Shown one piece after another: positions 1 through 5,826 of a stretch of DNA of 5,826 nt. The stretch lies in NCBI GenBank assembly GCA_002361365.1, contig DEST01000008.1, positions 1-5,826 on the forward strand. Direction: 5' to 3'. The stretch is from Alphaproteobacteria bacterium UBA3307 (lineage in GTDB: Bacteria > Pseudomonadota > Alphaproteobacteria > RF32 > CAG-239). A model generated the notes under the pieces. That model was given only the letters and a program-made list of their open reading frames with translations. It was not told where the DNA came from and did no database searches. A program made the position numbers and the translations under genes. The first letter of the stretch is position 1, and each line of letters opens with the position of its first letter.

Positions 1-1301
1 GCCGATGACAATTTTAAGGCCTGTTGCCAATCTGATGCCATAACAACATCTTTAATTGCGTTTTCGGTCATCAAATTCAGCAAACGCTCACGCGAACCTT
101 CGGCATAACAGCAAACAATGCGTTTAAGCCCGGCATTTTCATATAAATAGTCTTTCAGTTCGGCATAAACCGCCGCACCATTAACATTTTTGGCGTGAGC
201 AAAATCCCGCCCTGGAATCGTTTGCATATCAAGCGTATCTGCTACTGAGGGTGCAGAAAGTGCGCTGAAAAATGCAGCCTTTTTATTTTGCAATTTCTGC
301 TCCAGTTCATCGGCACTTAAATATAGCAATTCAGGAGGTATTGGTCGATATGCTTCATCTTCAAGTTTACCTTTGCGCATATTCAAAGCCTCTAAACGTG
401 CACTGTAATAATCATTGATACCATCGATTTTTGACTTAAGGGCTTCATCAACATTGCGTCCCACAACTACTGCCGCATCAGGCACGTAATCAAACAGCGT
501 TGGTAAAGTATCGGTATAAAACAGCGGCAACCAATTTTCCATACCAATATATTTGCGTCCTTCTGAAATTGCTTCATACATTTCATCTTTGGTGCCGTCA
601 GCACCAAACAATTCTCGATATTTTTCGCGAAAATTGCGGATTGTATTGGTATCCAAAACCACTTCACCCGCAACTTGAAAATCGTATTCTGTAAGTTCCC
701 CGATTGTGCGTTGCGAAACTGCGTCAAAAAAGCGCAATCGCTCTACTTCATCATCAAACAAATCTATCCGCAAAGGATATTCAGCCCCGCTCGGAAAAAT
801 ATCGGTAATATCGCCGCGCACTGCATATTCTCCCGGTTCCATCACCTGCTCAACACGTGTATAACCGTTAATGGATAGATAATGCAAAAAATTATCGAAA
901 TTTAATTTTCCGCCAACCGAAATTTTTTTCTGTGCATTGCGAAATATCTTTAAAGGAGGCAATTTTTGCAGCACTGCCCCCAAGCTGGTCACAATCACCA
1001 CCGGTTGCTTAAATTCGCCAAACACCAATTGCGATAAAGTGGCAATTCTCTTTGCGGCAACGCTTGCATTAGGGGAAACACGGTCATACGGTACGGTATC
1101 CCACGCCGGAAATTCAAGTACGACAAAATCCTGCTGTATCAAACGTAACATTGACGCTGTCTGCACCAAAGAATTACCATCTGATGCAATATATAAAAGG
1201 GGACGTTTTTTTGCCGACATACGCGCCAATACAAACGGTTCATAACCATCACAGACCGAAGTAATTTTTTTGCCGATAAAATTGTTAAAATCCTGTTGCA
1301 T
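1..1301 (-). CDS. mfd: Transcription-repair coupling factor Mfd, N-terminal part (cut by window edge)
   Basis: Reading the minus strand from ATG at 1301-1299, the frame stays open to position 1, giving 433 complete codons of a protein usually about 1,150 residues long. What is present is the UvrB-like N-terminal module (domains 1a, 2, 1b) that recruits UvrA, and perhaps the start of the next domain. The RNA-polymerase-interacting and translocase domains lie outside. Recognisable motifs are FPAWDTVPYDRVSPN (64-78), AKRIATL (83-89), GEYAVRGDITDIFPSG (157-172), LRFFDAVSQRTI (189-200) and EGRKYIGMENWLPLFY (247-262), all in the usual Mfd order. Mfd is a cytoplasmic ATP-dependent motor that removes stalled RNA polymerase and hands the lesion to UvrABC. 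The start has only a weak purine-rich RBS (AAAGAAAAAG). An in-frame ATG at 1352-1350 would add 17 residues, but it lacks an RBS and lies upstream of the predicted transcript start. The gene is divergent from recG. Confidence 0.95.
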   Translation of the reverse strand, partial: MQQDFNNFIGKKITSVCDGYEPFVLARMSAKKRPLLYIASDGNSLVQTASMLRLIQQDFVVLEFPAWDTVPYDRVSPNASVAAKRIATLSQLVFGEFKQPVVIVTSLGAVLQKLPPLKIFRNAQKKISVGGKLNFDNFLHYLSINGYTRVEQVMEPGEYAVRGDITDIFPSGAEYPLRIDLFDDEVERLRFFDAVSQRTIGELTEYDFQVAGEVVLDTNTIRNFREKYRELFGADGTKDEMYEAISEGRKYIGMENWLPLFYTDTLPTLFDYVPDAAVVVGRNVDEALKSKIDGINDYYSARLEALNMRKGKLEDEAYRPIPPELLYLSADELEQKLQNKKAAFFSALSAPSVADTLDMQTIPGRDFAHAKNVNGAAVYAELKDYLYENAGLKRIVCCYAEGSRERLLNLMTENAIKDVVMASDWQQALKLSS

Positions 1302-1317
1302 ATCTTTTTCTTTCTGA

Positions 1318-1346
1318 TTTACAAACTTGATTTGAATATATACAAT
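1318..1346 (+). promoter_or_regulatory. Candidate recG promoter
   Basis: TTTACA (1318-1323), a 17-base spacer and TACAAT (1341-1346) each match the sigma-70-type consensus at five of six positions. Transcription would begin near 1353, about 31 bases before the recG ATG. A perfect TATAAT also occurs at 1352-1357, but its nearest -35-like partner, TTGATT at 1327-1332, is 19 bases away. Either or both could be used. Placement just upstream of recG supports a promoter here; the exact element is inference. Confidence 0.5.
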
Positions 1347-1365
1347 ACGCATATAATCGCAACAA
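1337..1365 (-). promoter_or_regulatory. Candidate mfd promoter
   Basis: On the minus strand, TTGTTG (1365-1360) is followed after 17 bases by TATATA (1342-1337), a fair match to a housekeeping-sigma promoter. It would start transcription near 1330 and leave a leader of about 29 bases before the mfd ATG. The match is not strong and the region is A+T-rich, so chance similarity is possible. Its -10 shares positions 1341-1342 with the predicted recG -10. Confidence 0.45.
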
Positions 1366-1383
1366 AAAAGAAGAATAATCAAC

Positions 1384-3465
1384 ATGCGCCCAAGTAGTTT
1401 GTATCCGCTTTTTGCTTCTATTGACACACTTACTGGTATTGGTAAACGCTATTATGAGCTGATGGTCAATCTTTGTGGCAGCAAAGTGATTGATTTACTT
1501 TGGCATTTGCCGAGCGGAATAATAGACCGGAGATGCAATGTGCCGCTCAGTCAAGCGATTGACGGTAGAATTTGGACCGGCAAAGTTCGCGTGATAGAGC
1601 ACGCCCCGCCCAGAACAAAAAAACATCCGTATCGGATTGTGGTAGAAGACGGCTCAGAGCAGCTTATTTTAGTGTTTTTTAAAGTATTCGGTGACAATAT
1701 AACCAAACAATTTCCGGTCGGAGCGGAAAAAATTATCAGCGGTAAAATAGAAATTTTTAACGGCTTGTTACAAATGAGCCATCCCGATTATGTGGTTGAT
1801 GCCGACAAAGCAGAACAAATGCCATTGATAGAAACGGTATATCCGCTGACGGCCGGTGTCACCAACAAAATGCTGAATAAACAAATATCACAGGCACTTG
1901 CCCGAACACCTGATTTGCCGGAATGGCTCGACAAACATTTTTTAACTCAACAGCATTGGCCCAGTTTTAAAGAAGCTCTATGGGCAGTGCACCATCCGCA
2001 AATATTTGCCGATATTGAGCCAAATACACCAATACGCCGGCGTTTGGCGTATGACGAATTACTTGCAAATCAAGTTGCATTGGCAATTGTGCGAGGCAGG
2101 CTTAAAAAACAAAAAGGACGTTCACTCGTCAATAATGGCACCTTAAAAGAAAAATTGAGTGCTGTTTTGCCGTTTGCTCTGACAAATGCTCAACAGCGGG
2201 TTATTGCTGAAATCGAGAGTGATTTATTCTGCGATTACCGTATGTCTCGTTTGCTGCAAGGCGACGTTGGCAGCGGCAAAACAATTGTGGCTCTGATGAC
2301 AATGTTGAATGCAGTTGAGTGCGGATATCAGGCAGCAATTATGGCACCAACCGAAATTTTGGCGCAGCAGCATGCCGAAACAATATCCGAATTATGTGCC
2401 GCAATAGGTGTCAAAACAGCTCTTTTAACCGGTAACGTAAAAGGCAAAACGCGCAAAATTTTATTGGAAGAACTTGCTAACGGCAACATAAATATTCTTA
2501 TCGGCACGCACGCTTTGTTTACCGATGACGTGATTTTCAAAGATTTGGCGTATGTGATTGTTGACGAACAGCATCGTTTTGGTGTCAAACAGCGGTTAAG
2601 CCTATCACAAAAAGGTAATCTGTGTGATGTTCTGGTGATGACGGCAACGCCAATTCCGCGCACACTTGTATTGACGCAATTCGGCGATATGGAATATTCT
2701 AAAATCGATGAGTTGCCGGCCGGCCGTAAACCTGTTGCAACAACTGTTATGCCGCTTAGCAAAATCAATAATGTGGTCGAAGCTCTGGTCCGAAAATTGC
2801 AGACCGGTACACAAGCGTATTGGGTATGTCCGTTGGTGGAAGAATCCGAAAAAATCGACCTTTCCGCCGCCACTGAGCGTTTTGATAGTTTACAAAAGAT
2901 ATTCGGCACCGATGTCGGTCTGGTGCACGGCAAAATGAAGGATGCCGAAAAAGACGCGATTATGGAGCAGTTTAAACAAGGTCATCTCAAACTTTTGGTT
3001 TCTACAACCGTAATTGAAGTCGGAGTTAATGTACCAAATGCAACCATAATGATAGTAGAGCACGCAGAACGTTTTGGTTTAGCACAGTTACACCAACTCC
3101 GTGGCCGTATTAAACGCGGTTCGGAATCCGGCAGTTGTATTTTGATGTACGGATATCCGCTCAGTGCTGTTTCACATGAACGCCTCAATACAATGAAAGC
3201 AACCGAGGATGGCTTTTTAATTGCCGAAGAAGACCTAAAACTGCGCGGCGGCGGAGAAATTTTAGGTACACGGCAATCCGGCTTCAGCAACTTTCATCTG
3301 GTTGATTTAAGTGTGCACGGCGATTTGCTTCTGACTGCAAGCAAAGATGCCGCATTATTACTACGCCAAGACCCTAATTTGCAATCGGAACGCGGGCAAA
3401 ATATCCGCACATTGCTTTATTTGTTCGAACAAGACGAAATGGTTCGTACCTATAAAGCCGGATAA
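1384..3465 (+). CDS. recG: ATP-dependent DNA helicase RecG
   Basis: This complete 693-residue protein has the family's usual length. RecG is a cytoplasmic double-stranded-DNA translocase that reverses stalled forks and branch-migrates Holliday junctions and R- or D-loops. Residues 1-60 are the helical N-terminus. Residues about 61-140 form the OB-fold wedge (LVFFKVF 96-102, QMSHPDY 130-136). The SF2 core follows: LTNAQQ (266-271), Walker A GDVGSGKT (293-300), APTEILAQQH (321-330), DEQH box (394-397), ATPIPRTL (421-428), STTVIEVGVNVPNA (540-553) and motif VI QLRGRIKR (571-578). The C-terminal RGGGEILGTRQSG (621-633) precedes the family's terminal hairpin region. Motif VI has lysine 577 where glycine is usual; the rest looks intact. 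The start is supported by the N-terminus MRPSSLYPLF, typical of alphaproteobacterial RecG, and a modest AAGAAG (1368-1373) 10 bases upstream. The gene is divergent from mfd and convergent with the metallophosphoesterase gene. Confidence 0.97.
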   Translation: MRPSSLYPLFASIDTLTGIGKRYYELMVNLCGSKVIDLLWHLPSGIIDRRCNVPLSQAIDGRIWTGKVRVIEHAPPRTKKHPYRIVVEDGSEQLILVFFKVFGDNITKQFPVGAEKIISGKIEIFNGLLQMSHPDYVVDADKAEQMPLIETVYPLTAGVTNKMLNKQISQALARTPDLPEWLDKHFLTQQHWPSFKEALWAVHHPQIFADIEPNTPIRRRLAYDELLANQVALAIVRGRLKKQKGRSLVNNGTLKEKLSAVLPFALTNAQQRVIAEIESDLFCDYRMSRLLQGDVGSGKTIVALMTMLNAVECGYQAAIMAPTEILAQQHAETISELCAAIGVKTALLTGNVKGKTRKILLEELANGNINILIGTHALFTDDVIFKDLAYVIVDEQHRFGVKQRLSLSQKGNLCDVLVMTATPIPRTLVLTQFGDMEYSKIDELPAGRKPVATTVMPLSKINNVVEALVRKLQTGTQAYWVCPLVEESEKIDLSAATERFDSLQKIFGTDVGLVHGKMKDAEKDAIMEQFKQGHLKLLVSTTVIEVGVNVPNATIMIVEHAERFGLAQLHQLRGRIKRGSESGSCILMYGYPLSAVSHERLNTMKATEDGFLIAEEDLKLRGGGEILGTRQSGFSNFHLVDLSVHGDLLLTASKDAALLLRQDPNLQSERGQNIRTLLYLFEQDEMVRTYKAG

Positions 3466-3504
3466 ATATTTTTTAAAACACACCTGTCATTATTCGGCTT
3501 TTTT
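3457..3504 (+). terminator. Intrinsic terminator of recG, spanning its stop codon
   Basis: GCCGGATAA (3457-3465) pairs with TTATTCGGC (3490-3498) over nine positions, including one G-U pair. The loop is 24 bases (3466-3489) and six T's follow (3499-3504). The left arm contains the last two sense codons and the stop codon of recG. The right arm and T-run are the last codons and stop of the convergent metallophosphoesterase gene. The long loop weakens the hairpin, but placement and T-run fit a rho-independent terminator. On the minus strand the G-U pair becomes an A-C mismatch and the tail is only TTTATA, so it should terminate the opposing operon less well. Confidence 0.6.
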
Positions 3505-4614
3505 AATATCAATAATTACATATTCCGATTTTGTACCGGTTTTAAATTTAATAGCCCAATTAGATAGCCCTGATGTCACAACAAAATCCGTATACTGCCG
3601 TTTTTCGTGACCATACACCAAATCATTTGCACCTATCCATTTGCCAACTTGATTGAACGGAAACAATTGCCCACCGTGCGTATGTCCTGAAAGCACCAAA
3701 TCAACCTTAGCTGCGGTCTGATTATCATAGTCTGCCGGCTGATGGTCAGCCACAATCATATATTTATCAGTCTCCAAATCTTGCGTCAGCTCTTGCATAT
3801 TCAAGCGATGTCCGCCCTGCTCTCTTTCCACCGAGGCATCACGCCGCCCGATAAGATAATAAGTATCTGCAATCAGCGTTGTTTCATCTCGCAACACTTT
3901 TACACCGTTTTTTTCCAATTCCGCTATCAATTCAGCTCCGCTAAACCCGCGATGTGCCGCGCCATAATAACCGTTATCGTGATTACCGAATACAAAATAA
4001 ACACCATATTTTGTTTGCATTTTACCAAGTTTTTTGCTGGTTTCTATCATATCTTCACGAGTTGTGCCGTCATCCACATAATCTCCGGCCACAATCACCA
4101 CATCCGGATTGTATGTTTGCATAGCATCTATATGTCTTGCAAACCCATCTGCCCGAAAAGTTGTACCGGTATGAGAATCGGCAAACATCACAATTCTAAG
4201 CGGTGACACATTTTTAGATGTTTTCAGCACATAATGCGTTGCCCAAACATTATGGTCCAAATACCACCCCATCGCCAACGCGAACAAACTCAAAAAAATC
4301 GCCGCTGCACCGGCATAATAGCGCAGAAATTTCTGTTTGCGAATTTTTGCAACCACGGCAAACACCGCATCACAAATCAGCCAACTCAGAGCAAAATAAA
4401 TAATGCAGACAATCGCATTCATAAAATTAAGTCCGATACAAACTAAGGCAAACAGTCCGAAAACCGTCCCTCCGCCAATCATTGACTTGAGCTTTTCAGA
4501 ATCTCCTGTCAACCGTTTTACGCACTCAAACTGACATACCCGATTGCTGACATAAACTAGCGCCGCACCGGTCAACACCAGTGCTGTCCACATAATGATA
4601 TACCACATCACCAT
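3490..4614 (-). CDS. Membrane-anchored metallophosphoesterase (YkuE/YaeI-like)
   Basis: This 374-residue protein has four hydrophobic segments (about 3-22, 48-64, 66-88, 101-118) followed by a calcineurin-like phosphoesterase domain from about 138. The metal-binding motifs are in order: D146-S-H148 (FADSHTGT), GDYVDDG (177-183), GNHD (210-213), DHQP with H291 (290-293) and SGHTHGGQ (309-316). All expected di-metal ligands appear present. Positive residues cluster in the loops at 23-47 and 89-99 (KIRKQK), so the positive-inside rule predicts a periplasmic catalytic domain. That argues against a cytosol-facing lipid A enzyme such as LpxG, though a lipid or nucleotide phosphodiester substrate remains possible. 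The substrate cannot be read from sequence. The gene starts 5 bases after the stop of the CMD/cupin gene, so it is probably co-transcribed. No strong SD is seen. Met1, Met3 and Met8 are all possible starts; the first is chosen arbitrarily. Confidence 0.9.
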   Translation of the reverse strand: MVMWYIIMWTALVLTGAALVYVSNRVCQFECVKRLTGDSEKLKSMIGGGTVFGLFALVCIGLNFMNAIVCIIYFALSWLICDAVFAVVAKIRKQKFLRYYAGAAAIFLSLFALAMGWYLDHNVWATHYVLKTSKNVSPLRIVMFADSHTGTTFRADGFARHIDAMQTYNPDVVIVAGDYVDDGTTREDMIETSKKLGKMQTKYGVYFVFGNHDNGYYGAAHRGFSGAELIAELEKNGVKVLRDETTLIADTYYLIGRRDASVEREQGGHRLNMQELTQDLETDKYMIVADHQPADYDNQTAAKVDLVLSGHTHGGQLFPFNQVGKWIGANDLVYGHEKRQYTDFVVTSGLSNWAIKFKTGTKSEYVIIDIKKAE

Positions 4615-4619
4615 TTATA

Positions 4620-5639
4620 CTATTTCCATTCCAACTTATCATATACATCATCTGTTACCGGCTCCAACCATTCGTTTGAACCGTCTTTGCTTGGCACTTC
4701 TACGGCAATGTGCGTAAACCAACTATCTTTGGCTGCACCATGCCAATGCTTAGTTTCAGGCGGAATATTTACCACATCGCCTACCTTGAGTGCACGTGCC
4801 GGTTTGCCCCATTCTTGATACCAACCGCGTCCTTGTGTTACCAAAAGAATCTGCCCGCCATTATGATGAATATGCCAATTATTGCGACAGCGTGGTTCAA
4901 AGCTGACATTAAACATCGGCACACCATTTTCGGTGGTAATCGGTTGTAAATAACTTTTGCCAATAAAATATTGTCCGTATGGATTTTCTTTTCCAAACCC
5001 AAAAATAACATCTTGAGCTTTAGCAGCAGAAACAATTTCTAAAATCTGCGATACTTGTGCATCAGTCAGACCATTATACTTACCAATATTGATATGAGCT
5101 TGTAGCTGATCATCTACTCCTTCGCGTGCGGCAAGCATAGCGATTGTAGCTAATTCCCGTGTTTGCCAATCGATATTATCTCTGGAAAAAATATCTCCGA
5201 ACAGATGCGCTTTTAAATATTCATCAATCGCCGGCGCAAATTCAAAGAGTTGTCCTTTAACTTCTGCTCCTACTAACTTAGTCTGATTTTTTGCACCATA
5301 TTCAAGCGCAGTTCCTTCCGGCTTGGAAGCTGGTAATTTTCCCTGTACATCAGAATTACCGCGTTCTGTTTCAAGTTGCATCAACGTTGTTAAGGCATTT
5401 ATAGAACGAGGAAATCCGCAATAAGCATACGCTTGCACCAAAATTTCTTTAAAATCATTTAGCGTAATATCTGCATCCAAACCTTCAGCCAGTGCTGATT
5501 TTAGTTTATTTTGATTACCTATGGCAGCAAAAGCAGCCGCTTTAACGATTGCTTGCTGTTGTATTGATAAAGTTTCTGAAGCCATTGCATTACCTCCAAA
5601 TAACAATAAAGCTGTAATAAAAGCGATAAAATTTTTCAT
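4620..5639 (-). CDS. Exported carboxymuconolactone decarboxylase-like / cupin fusion protein
   Basis: The 339-residue product begins with a signal peptide (hydrophobic 4-16, likely signal peptidase I cleavage after A18-M-A20), so it should act in the periplasm. Two CMD-like helical segments follow. The first (about 25-90) keeps the AYAYCGFPRSINAL end (70-83). The second (about 152-210) keeps RELATIAMLAA (161-171) and QLQAHINIG (178-186). Residues about 240-315 are a cupin barrel: motif 1 WHIHHNGGQ (255-263) supplies H256, H258 and Q263 in the place of the usual glutamate, and motif 2 IPPETKHWHGA (292-302) supplies H298. Neither AhpD-type CxxC nor any other obvious redox pair is present. The family is widespread, often annotated as CMD or cupin protein, with no firmly established reaction that I know of. 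A strong SD and a MerR-type promoter precede it, and the metallophosphoesterase gene follows 5 bases downstream. Confidence 0.92.
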   Translation of the reverse strand: MKNFIAFITALLLFGGNAMASETLSIQQQAIVKAAAFAAIGNQNKLKSALAEGLDADITLNDFKEILVQAYAYCGFPRSINALTTLMQLETERGNSDVQGKLPASKPEGTALEYGAKNQTKLVGAEVKGQLFEFAPAIDEYLKAHLFGDIFSRDNIDWQTRELATIAMLAAREGVDDQLQAHINIGKYNGLTDAQVSQILEIVSAAKAQDVIFGFGKENPYGQYFIGKSYLQPITTENGVPMFNVSFEPRCRNNWHIHHNGGQILLVTQGRGWYQEWGKPARALKVGDVVNIPPETKHWHGAAKDSWFTHIAVEVPSKDGSNEWLEPVTDDVYDKLEWK

Positions 5640-5645
5640 TGATAA

Positions 5646-5650
5646 CTCCT
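5646..5650 (-). promoter_or_regulatory. Strong ribosome binding site of the CMD/cupin gene
   Basis: AGGAG on the minus strand lies 6 bases upstream of the ATG at 5639-5637. It is the clearest Shine-Dalgarno in the window and fixes the start directly ahead of the signal peptide. The mfd, recG and metallophosphoesterase starts have only weak purine-rich sites. Confidence 0.85.
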
Positions 5651-5663
5651 ATATTTTTTCGTA

Positions 5664-5694
5664 ATGATAGTTCTTAGAGTTTACTATAAGTCAA
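5664..5694 (-). promoter_or_regulatory. MerR-family-type promoter and operator driving the CMD/cupin operon
   Basis: On the minus strand, TTGACT (5694-5689) and TATCAT (5669-5664) are separated by 19 bases, longer than the usual 17. The spacer holds an 18-base inverted repeat at 5690-5673: CTTATAGT, AA, ACTCTAAG, with seven of eight arm positions symmetric. An overlong spacer carrying a dyad is the hallmark of promoters that MerR-family activators switch on by DNA distortion, and these half-sites resemble those of the thiol/aldehyde-responsive (NmlR/AdhR-like) branch. The predicted transcript start is near 5657, giving a leader of about 18 bases that includes the SD. The regulator gene is not in the window and the inducer is unknown. 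Confidence 0.75.
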
Positions 5695-5826
5695 GATAGA
5701 ATTAAGACATATTAACATTCAAAACATTTAAAAATGGATAAAACAAAATATGTAATATCAAGATTTAACAGATATAAATAGTGTTATTATGCAAAAGAAA
5801 AATTTTTTTGATAAAAATTAAATAAA
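5695..5826. other. Very A+T-rich intergenic DNA, no gene seen
   Basis: From 5701 to 5826 only 19 of 126 bases are G or C, far below the neighbouring genes. No open frame of useful length is present on either strand. The plus-strand ATG at 5789 reads only ten codons. The stretch nearest the operon promoter could act as an UP-like element for RNA polymerase. AATTTTT (5801-5807) and AAAAATT (5813-5819) form a 7-base A+T-only inverted repeat too weak to call a terminator. The other end of this spacer lies outside the window. Confidence 0.6.

Noticed and set aside
467..1245. Several open frames of 64-102 codons on both strands within the mfd region
   Set aside because: All lie inside the uninterrupted Mfd frame, which carries clear family motifs throughout.
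1299..1352. A 17-codon N-terminal extension of Mfd from the in-frame ATG at 1352-1350
   Set aside because: It has no Shine-Dalgarno, lies upstream of the likely mfd transcript start, and adds residues not typical of Mfd N-termini.
2328..2933. A 201-codon open frame on the minus strand inside recG
   Set aside because: It lies wholly antisense to well-conserved RecG helicase motifs, has no RBS or recognisable domain, and is cysteine- and serine-rich in the way of a shadow frame.
3742..4206. A 154-codon open frame on the plus strand opposite the metallophosphoesterase
   Set aside because: It overlaps the metal-binding motifs of the real gene on the other strand, and its composition (many H, I, C, S) has no family resemblance.
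3490..4614. Metallophosphoesterase as an LpxG/LpxH-type UDP-diacylglucosamine hydrolase
   Set aside because: The fold is the same, but loop charges place the catalytic domain in the periplasm, no other lipid A gene is nearby, and the promoter looks stress-inducible rather than housekeeping.
5801..5819. Inverted repeat AATTTTT/AAAAATT as a terminator
   Set aside because: The stem is only A-T pairs with no G-C core, and it sits in DNA that is about 15% G+C, where such repeats arise by chance.

Overview
The window looks like ordinary chromosomal DNA from an A+T-leaning Gram-negative bacterium, most probably an alphaproteobacterium. The evidence is the RecG N-terminus (MRPSSLYPLF), the RecG C-terminal motif RGGGEILGTRQSG, the Mfd motif FPAWDTVPYDRVSPN, and the back-to-back mfd/recG arrangement, all of which I associate with that class. 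The lineage call is inference. The low-GC codon choice would suit a host-associated or gut member better than a typical GC-rich soil one.

Layout. Positions 1-1301 (minus strand) hold the first 433 codons of mfd, cut by the window edge. Positions 1302-1383 are a compact divergent intergenic region with promoter-like hexamers on both strands whose -10 elements overlap. Positions 1384-3465 (plus strand) are a full-length recG. A hairpin plus six T's (3457-3504) spans the recG stop codon and the last codons of the convergent neighbour, and probably ends recG transcription. Positions 4614-3490 (minus) encode a metallophosphoesterase with four predicted membrane helices. Only 5 bases upstream of it, 5639-4620 (minus) encodes an exported protein with two carboxymuconolactone-decarboxylase-like segments and a cupin domain. 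The two form a likely operon.

The most distinctive regulatory signal lies just upstream of that operon (5664-5694, minus strand). It is a TTGACT/TATCAT promoter with a 19-base spacer filled by an 18-base near-perfect inverted repeat, the arrangement used by MerR-family activators. No MerR gene is inside the window. Beyond it, 5695-5826 is extremely A+T-rich with no gene visible.

Functionally there are two unrelated halves. One is a DNA-repair pair: Mfd couples stalled RNA polymerase to excision repair, and RecG remodels replication forks. The other is an apparently inducible cell-envelope operon: a secreted cupin/CMD protein plus a membrane-anchored phosphoesterase whose active site I predict faces the periplasm. 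I see no mobile element, CRISPR array, tRNA or rRNA, and no clearly new multi-gene system. The items most worth checking are the MerR-type switch and its operon, and a lysine replacing the usual glycine in RecG helicase motif VI.
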